Below are positions 1 through 11,108 of a DNA stretch of 64,000 nucleotides, one piece after another (positions within the stretch are counted from its first letter, which is position 1; every line of letters starts with the position of its first letter). Source of the DNA: Siderastrea radians (Eukaryota; Cnidaria; Anthozoa; Scleractinia; Rhizangiidae). The stretch is taken from the NCBI GenBank assembly GCA_964017195.1, contig OZ024895.1:22565733-22629732 (forward strand), in the 5' to 3' direction. The notes below the pieces were generated by a model. The model was not told where the DNA came from and searched no databases. It was given only the letters and a program-made list of their open reading frames with translations. The translations under genes were made by a program, and so were the position numbers.

Positions 1-274
1 CCGACTTAAAAGATATCGTCTCAGGAACCTTCCCGTCCGTTTTCCTACTCTTCAGTACTTTTCTTGCAACTTATGTAGGAACTGAAGAGGTCAGTCAGGG
101 CGGACATTTCGGTTCCAGGAAATTGATTAAGAGACGTGAAAGGCCGTAAACACTTTTAGCAGTAGTTAGTAAACCTTTTTGTCCTAGGCAGGTATGATAT
201 GAATACATCGTAAATTTTCCTATGGAGAAATGTTTAGCACAATGCTGATTACTTCACTTTATTTCTTCATGGTG

Positions 275-347
275 GTTTTCGTAGTGTAGTGGTTATCACG
301 TCCGCCCAACACGCGGAAGGTCGCCAGTTCAAGCCTGGCCGGAAACA
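275..347 (+). tRNA. tRNA-Val (AAC) with C at position 33
   Basis: The 73 nt cloverleaf has acceptor strands GTTTTCG and CGGAAAC (one T:G wobble), discriminator A, and T arm GCCAG/CTGGC. The anticodon loop reads C-C-AAC-A-C, so the anticodon is AAC but the nearly invariant U33 is C. A T run (about 359-363) could terminate Pol III. The C33 makes normal function doubtful, although the rest of the fold is intact. Confidence 0.8.
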
Positions 348-1228
348 CTTTCTTTCTTTGTTTTGTTGTTGTTGTTGTTGTTTGGTCTAAAGTCGGTTAA
401 CACGATATGATTTGTTGGCCCTACTTTTCGGCCCGACAGTATCGGAGAGCAAATCGTACGTGTAGTTTGACACCAGATTCACAGCCTATTCCGGAAAATG
501 AAACCCGAAGCGATTACTCAGTGTCGCTTTTTTTACTTGGAGGTACCATCCGCCAAGAACACTAAGGAATAAAAGCAATAAAATATCTTAACCAGCTAGG
601 ACAAGCAGGGGAACATTGAGCTCAAGGAAGGCAGGCTTTATTTGAAAATATTTCGATTCTTTTATCAGCGGTTAGTCCGTTACAAATCTTAAAGCGGCCA
701 CGCTATCATGCGATTTGCGTAAAAGAACGGTGCAAAATTGTCCAAAAAATTAAACAAGAAAAATTAATAGACAATAATGTAAAGGTAAACAAGGTTTATT
801 TCAAGCTATTACATATATCCGGACAGTTTTTAAATGAACTTCACCAAAAGCCCGTCTGGGCTGCCTGTGGTGATTCACACTCCCATCGGGCTGACAACTC
901 GGGCGACCAGAAGCCGACAAAACGTAACAAAGTTCTCCAAACCAATCAATCCTTCAATTGAGAGCTAACGAATAAGCTGTCTTAGGACTGTAAAGGTAAT
1001 GTTAGCTCTCAACACCGGTGATTACGTACCTTACTCTTTTCGAATGGTGATGTGTTTTCTTTAATGTCTTTTGTTATAAAGGTCCACTAAGTGTTTAACT
1101 CATGATCAGACGACGGGCCAATCACATAACATCAATCTTGTACAATCAAATTCAGGGAGTAAACAAAAGCTACGACTTTTTTTTTTTTTTTTTTTTTTTT
1201 GATGAACCTCATCTCCTTGCTGTCGAAA
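348..1228. repeat. Array spacer carrying an old inverted-repeat element end
   Basis: This spacer between Val and Asp is repeated at 3919-4691 and 25744-26673. It contains sequence matching the right half of the element at 32952-34376, including the 'gggctgcctgtg' terminus near 860. A transposon of that family was therefore present before the tRNA units duplicated. I see no gene in it. Confidence 0.6.
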
Positions 1229-1300
1229 TCCTCGGTAGTATAGTGGTGAGTATCCCCGCCTGTCACGCGGGAGACCGGGATTCGATTCCCCGCCGGGGAG
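1229..1300 (+). tRNA. tRNA-Asp (GTC) with A53
   Basis: The 72 nt cloverleaf has acceptor TCCTCGG/CCGGGGA, discriminator G, anticodon loop CTGTCAC (anticodon GTC) and a canonical A-box region. The T stem reads CGGGA/CCCCG, so the conserved G53:C61 pair is A:C. This also alters the first base of the B box. The same change occurs at 4692 and 12790. A T4 run follows at about 1305. Confidence 0.85.
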
Positions 1301-1681
1301 GCAATTTTCTTTTTTGCATAATGAACGTAAGAGAACAAGAAAAACCTTAACTTTAACCCTTGGACGTACAAGGGGTGGGTGGGGAATGGATGCGCTCCTC
1401 CCCCCGAGCGATAAGGTTTTTTTTCGAATTTCTCCAAGACGATTTTTCATCTGCCTCTGTTGTTTTCGGTAACTGTATGCATTTCCCTTAGGCGATAAGT
1501 TTTAATACTTAGGCCTGAAAACTAAGCGTTCGGGCTTAAGTATTTTGATTGTAGGAAATGGTGTTAAAGGGTGGAAAGACCGTTAGCAATTTTATCAGTG
1601 ATTAATAAACGTCATTGTCCTAGAGTGGCAAGTTCAATTCACATCGTAAATCAATTGCATAATCCTCAATCCTTCGTGGTA

Positions 1682-1754
1682 GTTTCCGTAGTGTAGTGGT
1701 TATCACGTCCGCCTCACACGCGGAAGGTCGCCAGTTCAAGTCTGGCCGGAAACA
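1682..1754 (+). tRNA. tRNA-Val (CAC)
   Basis: The 73 nt cloverleaf has acceptor GTTTCCG/CGGAAAC, discriminator A, anticodon stem TCCGC/GCGGA and loop C-T-CAC-A-C. All stems pair. It differs from the neighbouring Val(AAC) genes mainly at the first anticodon base. A T8 run follows as a Pol III terminator. Confidence 0.93.
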
Positions 1755-2236
1755 TGTTCGCTATTTTTTTTGCGCTAACTGGAGCAAAAAAAAAAGCCGT
1801 TTCTTTCACACTGAGCCTTAGACGTTTCATTATACTTTCTCCTCTTTCATAGAAACAGACACGATTGGCTTACTTCACCAACGGCATTCCTGAAGGTAGC
1901 CGTTATGATGAATCCGGCAGCGTAACCCGATTTTCAATCTTTCAAGTTCAAATTAAAGGTTTTAACTGAGATTGGACTCACTGTCCGTTCCCCACCCCCA
2001 TCACATTTAAGGGATAAAATCAGACATTCTTGAATAAATGTAACACGTCAGGACAAGCACCGGGAACTACGTTTCCTAATCCTTTTTTTAGCGTCCCCTG
2101 CGTGTTTAGTATCATCAAGCGATATGATGACCCAGCGGCCTTACCTCGCCGCCAAATTTTACACTTTATATTTCACAGTCTTTCAACGATAAAACATTGC
2201 CAACGTTTGATGAACCTAGATTTTCGAATGTCCAAA

Positions 2237-2308
2237 TCCTCGGTAGTATAGTGGTGAGTATCCCCGCCTGTCACGCGGGAGACCGGGGTTCGATTCCCCG
2301 CCGGGGAG
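2237..2308 (+). tRNA. tRNA-Asp (GTC)
   Basis: Fully paired 72 nt cloverleaf: acceptor TCCTCGG/CCGGGGA, discriminator G, loop CTGTCAC, T stem CGGGG/CCCCG and an intact B box. A T8 run follows at about 2322. This is a reference intact copy for judging the others. Confidence 0.95.
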
Positions 2309-3203
2309 GCTGAGTCGAAACTTTTTTTTCTTGAACTGCTTTTGTTCCTTTGATTTTATTTTGAACACTGAAGTAGAGGGAACGTCTGATAAATGTAATT
2401 ACAAGAAACAAGACGATGAAGAAAGCAAAAGTTTATTAGTATGTTATTTTACTAAGGTATTTCACGTCATGGCAGCGGCGAAATCAGCCAAATGCAACTG
2501 AACTTTGTGTGATTTGGCAATAAAATCAATACGATTGTGACGCTGGATGGAAAGGTAGCGACTGCCGTTTTTTATTCAGCGCATTTGATCAGAGTGATCT
2601 CTACCAGAACGACGTCCAATGTCTTGACAAAGTCATGCTATGCTAGTGTGTGGAAGTACGAAAACGAATTCACCAGGAACTAAAATATGTACTGATGCAT
2701 AATGATTTAAATGGTTATGATACAAGCAAATAAAAATAATTTTTGCAGAACATGTTTCGACATAGTCAGTTTCAATGACCTGGCAATTACTTACATTTAT
2801 ACCGAAAGAATTGGCATTTTTATGATGGGAGACCCATCTCAAAATGCCTTGCAAACTCTAAACTGAATAAAGGCTTTCTTGTTTCTGGAAAAAAGAAAAA
2901 AATTCAAAAAAAAGTCCTTACCACTCTAACCTTTCTTGGTAAAGCTTCAGCAGTTACAGGTCCACAGAAATGAGACTCCATGGCCAAAGAGATATGAAAG
3001 GGGATCAATTTTAAGTGTGAACTGTGACGATATTTCCTGCATGTTACATTATCTGTATTTCGAACATCTAGCATATAACCGTAAGCCTCTTCCATGGTAA
3101 CTAAATACAGTCTTTGCTCTTGAGGGTATAAATAGCAGAACTAACAAATCTGTGGCCCTTATATATAATAAACCCTGGTTATTTCAATAAAGTTGTTGTT
3201 GTT

Positions 3204-3205
<2 letters not shown>

Positions 3206-3286
<81 letters not shown>
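3206..3286 (+). repeat. (TTAG)n microsatellite
   Basis: About 20 tandem copies of a four-base TTAG/GTTA repeat, directly after a (TTG)n tail. Shorter versions occur at the equivalent place in other units (about 6590-6616 and 23731-23784), so this is a fast-changing tail inside the array unit. Confidence 0.95.
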
Positions 3287-3287
<1 letters not shown>

Positions 3288-3845
3288 GCCTACAGGTCCA
3301 CAGAGATTTCAAAGGAATATGAAAGCAGATAAATCTTCAGTAAGGCATTTTACGGTTATTTCGTGCATGTTACATAATCTGTATTTCGAACATCTAGCAC
3401 ATGACGGTAAGCCTGTCCCATCGTGTGATTTTCATTTAACTTTGTTTAGCCAATAAACCTGGTCATTTTAATAAGGTTGTTGTCGTGCTTGTTGTTATTT
3501 AGTTAAGTTATGGTTAGTTTGCCTTAGAGATGTGAGTTCTAGTTCTAGCTTCACCGGCCTTTGTGTTGCTCCTCCGACTTAAAAGACATCGTCCGAGGAA
3601 CCTTTCCGTCCGTTTACCTACTCTTCAGTACTTTTCTTGCAACTTATGTAAGAACTGAAGAGGTTTCAGGGTGGACATTTCGGTTCCAGGAAATTGATTA
3701 AGAGACGTGAAAGGCCGTAAACACTTTTATCAGTAGTTAGTAAACCTTTTTGCCCTAGGCAGGTATGATATGAATACATCGTAAATTTTCCTATGGAGAA
3801 ATGTTTAGCACAATGCTCATTACTTCACTTAATTACTACATGGTG

Positions 3846-3918
3846 GTTTCCGTAGTGTAGTGGTTATCACGTCCGCCTAACACGCGGAAGGTCGCCAGTT
3901 CAAGCCTGGCCGGAAACA
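3846..3918 (+). tRNA. tRNA-Val (AAC)
   Basis: The 73 nt cloverleaf has acceptor GTTTCCG/CGGAAAC, discriminator A, and loop C-T-AAC-A-C with normal U33. T arm GCCAG/CTGGC pairs. This is the intact counterpart of the gene at 275. Confidence 0.95.
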
Positions 3919-4691
3919 CTTTCTTTCTTTGTTTTGTTGTTGTTGTTTGGTCTGAAGTCGGTTAACACGATATGATTTGTCGGCGCTACTTTTCGGCCCG
4001 ACAGTATCGGAGAGCAAATCGTACGTGTAGTTTGACACCAGATTCACAGCCTATTCCGGAAAATGAAACCCGAAGCGATTACTCAGTGTCGCTTATTTTA
4101 CTTGGAGGTACCATCCGCCAAGAACACCAAGGAAAAAAAGCGACAAAATATCTTTTAAACCAGCCAGGACAAGTAGGGGAACATTGAGCTCAAGGTAGGC
4201 AGGCTTTATTTGAAAATATTTCGATTCCTTTATCAGCGGTTAGTCCGTTACAAATCTTAAAACGGCCACGCTATCATGCGATTTGTGTAAAAGAACGGTG
4301 CAAAATTGACCAGAAATTGAACAAAAATAATTAATAGACAATAATGTAAAGGTAAACAAGATTTATTTCGAGCTATTACATATACCCGGACAGTTACTCA
4401 ATGAACTTCACCGAAAGCCCGCCTGGGCTGCCTGTGGTGATTCACACTCCCATCGGGCTGACAACTCGGGCAACCGGAGGCCGACAAAACGTAGCGTGTG
4501 AACAAACTCACTATTCATGCTCTGGCCAAATTACACAGCATTCTCCAAACCAAACAACTCATGATCAGACGACGAACCAATCACATAACATCAATCTTGT
4601 ACAATCAAATTCAGGGAGTAAACAAAAGCTACGCCTTTTGTTTTTTTTTGTTTTTGTTTTTTTGATGAACCTCATCTCCTAGCTGTCGAAA

Positions 4692-4763
4692 TCCTCGGTA
4701 GTATAGTGGTGAGTATCCCCGCCTGTCACGCGGGAGACCGGGATTCGATTCCCCGCCGGGGAG
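4692..4763 (+). tRNA. tRNA-Asp (GTC) with A53
   Basis: The 72 nt cloverleaf is identical in layout to the gene at 1229, including the A:C mismatch replacing G53:C61 in the T stem. The anticodon is GTC and the acceptor stem is intact. Confidence 0.85.
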
Positions 4764-5143
4764 GCAATTTACTTTTTTACGTAATGAACGTAAGAGAACA
4801 AGAAAAACCTTAACTTTAACCCTTGGACGTACAAGGGGTGGGTGGGGAATGGATGTGTTCCTCTCCCCGACCGATAAGGCTTTTTTCGAATTTCTCCAAG
4901 TCGATTTTTCATCTGCCCCTGTTGTTTTCGGTAATTGTATGCATTTCCCTTAGGCGATAAGTTTTAATACTTAGGCCTGAAAACTAAGCGTTCGGGCTTA
5001 AGTATTTTGATTGTAGGAAATGGTGTTAAAGGATGGAAAGACCGTTAGCAATTTTATCAGTGATTAATAAACGTCATTGTCCTAGAGTGGCAAGTTCAAT
5101 TCACATCGTAAATCAATTGCATAATCCTCATTTCTTCGTGGTA

Positions 5144-5216
5144 GTTTCCGTAGTGTAGTGGTTATCACGTCCACCTCACACGCGGAAGGTCGCCAGTTCA
5201 AGTCTGGCCGGAAACA
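5144..5216 (+). tRNA. tRNA-Val (CAC), anticodon-stem mismatch
   Basis: Acceptor, D and T arms match the Val(CAC) gene at 1682 and the loop is C-T-CAC-A-C. The anticodon stem reads TCCAC opposite GCGGA, so one G:C pair is now A:C. It is probably still foldable but weakened. Confidence 0.8.
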
Positions 5217-5707
5217 TATTCGTTTTTTTTTTGTTCTAACTGGAGCAAAAAAAAGCCGTTTCTTTCACACTGAGCCTTAGACGTTTTATTATACTTTCTC
5301 TTCTTTCATAGAAACAGACACGATTGGCCTACTTCACCAACGGCATTCCTGAATATAGCCGTTAAGATGAATCCGGCAGCGTAACCCGATTTTCAATCTT
5401 TCAAGTTCAAATTAAAGGTTTTAACTGAGATTGGACTCACTGTCCGTTCCCCACCCCCATCACATTTAAGGGATAAAATCAGACATTCTTGAATGAATGT
5501 AACACGTCAGGACAAGCACCGGGAACTACGTTTCCTAATCCTTTTTTTAGCGTCCCCTGCGTGTTTAGTATCATCAAGCGATATGATGACCCAGCGGCCT
5601 TACCTCGCCGCCAAATTTTACACTTTATATTTCACAGTCTTTCAACAATCAAACGCAGGGATAAAACATGGCCAAGGTTTGATCATCCTAGTTTTTCGAA
5701 TGCCCAG

Positions 5708-5779
5708 TCCTCGGTAGTATAGTGGTGAGTATCCCCGCCTGTCACGTGGGAGACCGGGCTTCGATTCCCCGCCTGGGAG
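5708..5779 (+). pseudogene. Degenerate tRNA-Asp (GTC)
   Basis: Aligned to the intact Asp gene at 2237, this copy has a C:T mismatch in the acceptor stem, C53 opposite C61 in the T stem, and a G:T wobble in the anticodon stem. The anticodon itself is unchanged. Several independent stem lesions suggest a decaying gene. Confidence 0.7.
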
Positions 5780-7183
5780 GCTGAGTTGAAACTTTTTTTC
5801 TTGAACTGCTTTTGTTCTTTTTGATTTTATTTTGAACACTGAAGTAGAAGGAACGTTTGATAAAACTAATTGCAAGAAACAAGACGATGAAGAAAGCAAA
5901 AGTTTATTAGTACGTTATTTTACTAACGTATTTCACGTCATGGCAGCGGCCAAATCAGCCAAATGCAACTGAACTTTGTGTGATTTGGCAATAAAATCAA
6001 TACGATTGTGACGCTCGATGGAAAGGTAGCGACTGCCGTTTTTTATTCAGCGCATTTGATCAGAGTGATCTCTGCCAGAACGAAGTTCAAGTTCTTGACA
6101 AAGTAATGCTATGCTAGTGTGTGGAAGTACGAAAACGAATAATTTTTGAATTACGTGTTTCGACATAGTCAGTTTCAATGACCTGGCAATTACTTACATT
6201 TATACTAAAAGAATTGGCATTTTCGTGATCGGAGACCCATCAAAAAATGCCTTGCAAATTCTAATCTGAATAAAGGCTTTCTTGTTTCTGGAAAAAGAAA
6301 AAAAGTTTCAAAAAACGTCGTTACCACTGTAACCTTTCTTGGTAAAGCTTCAGCAGTTACAGGTCCACAGAAATAAGACTCCATGGCCAAAGAGATATGA
6401 AAGGGGATAAATCTTAAGTGTGAACTGACGATATTTCCTGCATGTTACATTATCTGTATTTGGAACATCTAGCATATAACCGTAAGCCAGGTAACTAAAT
6501 ACAGTCTTTGCTCTTGAGGGTATAAATAGCAGAGCTAACAAATCTGTGGCCCTTAATAAACCCTGGTTATTTCAATAAAGTTGTTGTTGTTGTTAGTTAG
6601 TTGGTTAGTTAGTTTGCCTACAGGTCCACAGAACTGATGAGATTTCAAAGGGATATGAAAGCAGATACTGAAATCTTCAGTAAGACACTTTACGGTTATT
6701 TCGTGCATGTTACACAATCTGTATTTCGAACATCTAGCACATGACGGTAAGCCTGTTCCATCGTGTGATTTTCATTTAACTTTGTTTAGTCAATAAACCT
6801 GGTCATTCATAAGGCTGTTGTTGTGCTTGTTGTTATTTAGTTAAGTTATGGTTAGTTTGCCTTAGAGATGTGAGGTCTAGTTCTAGTTTCTCCGGCCTTT
6901 TTGCTGCTCCTCCGACTTAAAAGATATCGTCTAAGGAACCTTTCCGTCCGTTTTCCTACTCTTCAGCACTTTTCTTGCAACTTATGTAGGAACTGAAGAG
7001 GTTTCAGGGTGGACATTTCGGTTCCAGGAAATTGTTTAAGAGACGTGAAAGGCCGTAAACACTTTTAGCAGTAGTTAGTAAGCCTTTCTGTCCTAGGCAG
7101 GTATGATATGAATACATCGTAAATTTTCCTTTGGAGAAATGTTTAGCACAATGCTGATAACTTCACTTCCTTTCTTTATGGTG

Positions 7184-7519
7184 GTCTCCGTAGTGTAGTG
7201 GTTATCACGTCCGCCTCCATGCGTCTCACCTAGAAAGAGAATTGTAAAATGTTTCGTAAATATTACACTTTGTATCTGATTGTAACTTGTCAAAATATGT
7301 CTTAAAATAGATTATACGCGAGTAATCAAAGCAGCCACACTTGTAACAACAATAGTACCAGAACGATGTTAAACGAAATTTGTATAGGATCTAATTAAGT
7401 TCTGTATTATATTTGTAAATAAACAGCTCATATTGAGCTGTCTTAGCAGAAATAAATAAAAAAAAAATCACGTCCGCCTAACACGCGGAAAGTCGCCAGT
7501 TCAAGTCTGGCCGGAAACA
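7184..7519 (+). pseudogene. tRNA-Val (AAC) split by a LINE 3' end
   Basis: The 5' part runs 7184-7216 and the 3' part 7468-7519. Removing the insert and one copy of the duplicated 12-mer restores a full Val cloverleaf with loop C-T-AAC-A-C. The break lies in the anticodon loop, immediately 5' of the anticodon. The 251 bp insert makes the gene non-functional unless it can be spliced out, for which I see no evidence. Confidence 0.93.
7205..7479 (+). mobile_element. 5'-truncated LINE 3' end in tRNA-Val
   Basis: The insert 7217-7467 ends in poly(A) and is flanked by an exact 12 bp duplication, tcacgtccgcct, at 7205-7216 and 7468-7479. The insert matches the 3' untranslated tail of the LINE copy at about 12303-12555: both share 'gtctcacct', 'ggatctaattaag' and 'gagctgtctta' in the same order. 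Poly(A), 5' truncation and a target duplication are the signature of target-primed reverse transcription. Confidence 0.93.
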
Positions 7520-8151
7520 TTGTTATTTCTTCCTTTTTCTGTCTCCAAATCTCCCTTTGTCTTTCTTTCTTTTTTTTTTCTCTCTAAATCATGGGTATGT
7601 TTCAGAGTCACGCTGGAAAACTTTAAAAAAGCAACAGGGGCTCCATAGCTTCACGATGTAAAAGCGATGGGTCTGGTTCAACTCCGTGGCTTCGAAAAGG
7701 CTAAATTACCTACTAAGTAGGGAATAAACTGCCGCTTAAGAAAAAGGGATGGAACCCGGTTTAAAAGGCACAGTTCAAAGCAAAACGTTTGGAACCCCCG
7801 TACTTCAGTCCACCTCAACCAATCACATTTTAAGGATGAAATCAGACGTCAGCGTATAAATACTCCCAATCATGGCATCCACTTTCAGTCCGCGTGCTCT
7901 CAATCCACCCAACCTACCCATGAATGCATGCAACATGTCAGACCCCAGCACCAGGAACTACTTTTTCTACTCCTTTTTTTAGCGTCCTCTGCGTATTTAG
8001 AATGATCAGGTGATATGATGACCCAGCCGCCTAAACTCGCCGCCAAAAGTTTTCTTTTATTTTATATTTCACAGTCTTTCAACAATCAAATAAAGGGATT
8101 AAACATAGTAACTGTTAAGGTTTGATGAACCTCGTTTCTCAAGCGCCCAAA

Positions 8152-8224
8152 TCCTCGGTTGTATAGTGGTGAGTATCCCCGCCTGTCAGGAGGGAGACCG
8201 GGGGTTCGAATCCCCGCCAGGTAG
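8152..8224 (+). pseudogene. Degenerate tRNA-Asp
   Basis: Recognisable Asp gene with an intact 5' half. The anticodon stem is damaged (GAGGG opposite CCCGC), loop base 38 is changed, the T arm has an extra G, and the acceptor 3' strand reads CCAGGTA. Probably dead. Confidence 0.75.
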
Positions 8225-8250
8225 ACTGTCTATTTTTTACCATAAAGTAC

Positions 8251-10560
8251 CTAACAGAACCTCTTAAACAAACACCACAAGATAAGAGATTTTGTTTTTC
8301 GATTGCAAGGAGCAATATATCTCATGGAAAACTCTAGTATTCATTTCCGGGTGTCACAATAAACGAATCGCCCTAAAACTTCAAAGGTTCATCCTTAAGT
8401 CTTTCGCATACCTCTGTTCTTTCTCGTGGATTCCAGATCCTATTTTAAGCCGTCAAAAAGAGAAAAATGTGGGTAACCCCGCCTTTTTTCAGGCATAACT
8501 AAGCAACCATAATTCAAAAAAGTGTTAAAATACAAAGAATGTATGGCATTTTCTTTCCAAATTTAAGATCAATTATCTCTGAAAGATGCACAATTACCCC
8601 CAATTTTTCTTTCTTGCTAAGATCTGTTTTTTCCACATAGCCATAAACCCCACAAAAATACTGTTGTATTAAGGGGCAAATTCCTAAAGAAACCCGAACA
8701 TCCCGAGATGCGCAGAATGTATGCGCAATAACAAAAGGAGGCACCGTCCTAAAGCAATCAAAATACGACTAAAACCTGTTACTCTACTGCTTCATCGGAA
8801 AAAAAAGGAAGACGGACGGAACCTCTGTTAAAAGACTTCAGCTACAGGCCTGCTAGATGCGTGTTAATTTTTCTGCATTACTGAGATGATTGACATGTTA
8901 AGTTGTCATGTTAAGCACATGATATCGCTTTTGTTCTCTCGTTTTATTCATCACTTTTTCGTGGTCTCCAATGTTCATGATTCAAAAACTATATTGCACC
9001 GTACTGTGTCATGGTATTGGTAGTTCATTATATCTGTCAGATATCTCCAACATTACAGCATTAAACAGTATTTTATCTTTGCCGCTTACTTCGCTTTAAG
9101 TATTTCGCTTGACCCTTTCATTTACGGTCTGTTCGGAGTTCCAGTTCAGCAGAGCACACTCCACATCTAGCTTTTAGGCCGCATGATGTCGTGGAATTGC
9201 CCGGGTTCAGTAACTCTAAACGAACAAAAAAAAAATAAAAGGTACATCTTTCATGCAAGAACTAGTACTACTGGGCTGGCTTAATGAAATTTGATATAAG
9301 CAAAAACCTTAAAAAGTGTCCTTGTTATTCGTTGTCCGAATTTAGCAGGATACGATGGCTGATTTCGTCGGCACAAACAAAACTATCTGCAGCAAAGTGT
9401 CCGTTACCGTGTGTACCCAGAGTAGGAATCAACTTTTTTACAAAAATTAAAAACTTGACTGCTTTTTGCTTCTCATCTACAAAATACCTTGTTTCAGCTT
9501 CTCCAGCTCCTCTTCCTGGCGCTCATTCTTTTCCACAGTTTTCCCCTCTCTTAACTTTCGGTACAATTCTTCGTCCTCTTGAAAGGACATTGGGAATAGC
9601 GTACGGTACTTGAAATTGAAGAACAGTTCCACTATAACTCGTATTTTCCGAATGCTTTCTTCGTAAATCATTCTTAACAAATTTTTAATCTTTGATAAAA
9701 ATCGAACGCGGAAAAATGGATCGGGAGTTGTGCTCAGGGACATTGAAGATCAGCCGTCAGACATACTTTCCGGCGCGCCCATTACGTAGAAAAAGAATTG
9801 CTGCGAAGGCAAAATGACAGAAGAATTTTGCCTAAAGTGCGACAAAAAAAAAATCGGGTGTCTCTGCAGGAGTATATGCCAGTTAAGATGGCGCAGTACA
9901 GTACTACAGGGAGGACTATTACTTTGTTAATAAGTGTACAAAAGATGAAGAGTGGTTTACTTCCTAAAAACTTTCCGTACGTTTTACATGGTGGACTGGT
10001 GATACTTTCAGTAAGTGTAGCACTGTAAAGTCAATGTTAATTTCGTCTTTAAAGTTAGGAAGGAAGACTTTTTGCATACCTGTTCCGTTCAAAATGCTAT
10101 TTTGCTACAGTCATTAGTTTAAAACGTTTGCATCGTTTCTTGAAAAGAAATAGTTGAAAACAGCAGTTGTGACCTATTGCTCGTAATTCATTTCATCTTT
10201 AGTTCAGTATCTAGCAACGTCTACAGAGTGACATTCTACTTTCATTTTGTCCATAACAACAAACTGCTATTCATTTCTTGTTAAAATTAATTTAAAAAAG
10301 TAGAGGCTTTTTTACTCTTGTCGTTTATTTTAATATTGTTTTTTTGTTTTTTTTATTTTAATATTGTTATCAGTTACAATTTAAGACATATACACACCAA
10401 TCGTTTTTCCCAATCCATTGAAAAATGCCGTGGTGAAGATTGCAAATAGTCTCAAGTGAAAAAATACGTGAAATTTTTTTTTTTTCATCGCCGTTAATTT
10501 TGATCACTCCACAATCCCTTGGTTTGAACGCCATTCCAAAAATTATCATTTCGGGGCCTG
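8251..10560. other. Non-array region without a confident gene
   Basis: No tRNA, tandem repeat or recognisable transposon end is visible. The only coding-like segment is the - strand frame at 9496-9743, listed separately. A second - strand frame at 8514-8744 follows an acceptor-like 'gctttag', but I recognise nothing in it. Confidence 0.4.
9496..9743 (-). CDS. Possible first exon, small basic protein
   Basis: The frame begins with ATG at 9743 and reads about 82 residues, beginning MSLSTTPDPFFRVRFL. It is followed by a consensus-like donor (AAACAAG then gtattt). The composition looks protein-like: a basic-hydrophobic N-terminal half (SKIKNLLRMIYEE, VIVELFFNF) and a charged, probably helical C-terminal half (DEELYRKLREGK, RQEEELEKLK). 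I cannot name a family. No convincing second exon with matching phase was found downstream on the minus strand, so this may be a remnant or chance. Confidence is low. Confidence 0.3.
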
Positions 10561-10601
10561 TACAGTGATGTTTGATGGACGTCAACCTGTTACTGTCCAG
10601 A

Positions 10602-10673
10602 TCCTCGGTAGTATAGTGGTGAGTATCCCCGCCTGTCACGCGGGAGACCGGGGTTCGATTCCCCGCCGGGGAG
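10602..10673 (+). tRNA. tRNA-Asp (GTC)
   Basis: Intact 72 nt cloverleaf identical in all stems to the gene at 2237, with GG preceding TTCGATT in the B box. A T7 run follows at about 10682. Confidence 0.95.
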
Positions 10674-11089
10674 ATTGAATCATTTTTTTCTTGAACTGCC
10701 ATCAACCTTTTGAATTTTGTTTTGAACTCTGAAGGGGAAGGAACATTTAATTAATGTAGGGGCAGTTTCCAAAGACTCCAAAGAGATATAGAAGGGGACA
10801 AAACCTCAAGAACCTTTCCACCCTAAGGACCCTCTTCGTTGCTCCAGCAATAGCGACAACGAGAATTTTGTTTCCTTTCCAGGGCTTCCAGGAAAATTAA
10901 ACAGTTTCTCTTGCAAAGTGGAGGTTCAGGTTGCACCTGAATATTGCACACTTCAAAGGACGTTAACAATTTTAACACTGACTGATAAACCTAGATGCAT
11001 GTTATGTTCATTTCAAAATCCTGGAAAATTCTCCTTTCGAGAAATGTTTTGAATAGTCGGTGTTGCTTCACAGTCATTTTAGCATCGTG

Positions 11090-11108
11090 GTTTCAGTAGT
11101 ATAGTGGT
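11090..11108 (+). pseudogene. 5' fragment of tRNA-Val
   Basis: The first 19 nt resemble the Val 5' end (gtttcagtagtatagtggt), and the upstream spacer matches that of intact Val genes. Sequence then switches abruptly to LINE at 11109. The rest of the tRNA is absent. Confidence 0.7.

Larger units (their letters stand above)
1..3573 (+). repeat. tRNA-Val/Asp tandem unit 1 (left edge cut)
   Basis: First visible copy of a long tandem unit. It begins at a 'ccgacttaaaag' landmark that recurs at 3574, 6912, 21578 and 23858. Its order is Val(AAC), Asp, Val(CAC), Asp, followed by a tRNA-free tail. The spacers are close copies of those in the next unit. The tail (about 2930-3500) holds two diverged copies of a 200 bp module containing 'gtccacagaa' and ending in 'caataaa' followed by (TTG)n, which looks like the 3' end of an old retroposed sequence. 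No protein gene is seen. Short open frames that cross the tRNAs are translations of tRNA sequence. Confidence 0.85.
3574..6911 (+). repeat. tRNA-Val/Asp tandem unit 2
   Basis: Complete 3338 bp copy between two 'ccgacttaaaag' landmarks. The order is Val(AAC) 3846, Asp 4692, Val(CAC) 5144, Asp 5708, then the tRNA-free tail with two copies of the module ending in 'caataaa'-(TTG)n. Its spacers are nearly identical by eye to unit 1, which suggests recent duplication or ongoing gene conversion. Confidence 0.9.
6912..8250 (+). repeat. tRNA-Val/Asp unit 3, truncated
   Basis: This starts at the same landmark as units 1 and 2 and carries a Val gene split by a retroelement plus a degraded Asp copy. The Val-Asp spacer resembles the spacer at 21921-22671 more than units 1-2. 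Homology to the unit ends soon after 8224. Confidence 0.75.

Noticed and set aside
1102..1450. Open frames on both strands with words like LGSIVVSIPACHAGDR or GGESNPGLPRDRRGYSPLYY
   Set aside because: These are translations of the tRNA-Asp gene and its flanks and recur at every Asp copy. They are not proteins.
3206..3286. Telomere-like (TTAG)n
   Set aside because: Wrong unit for metazoan TTAGGG, short and internal to the array unit. It is a microsatellite tail.
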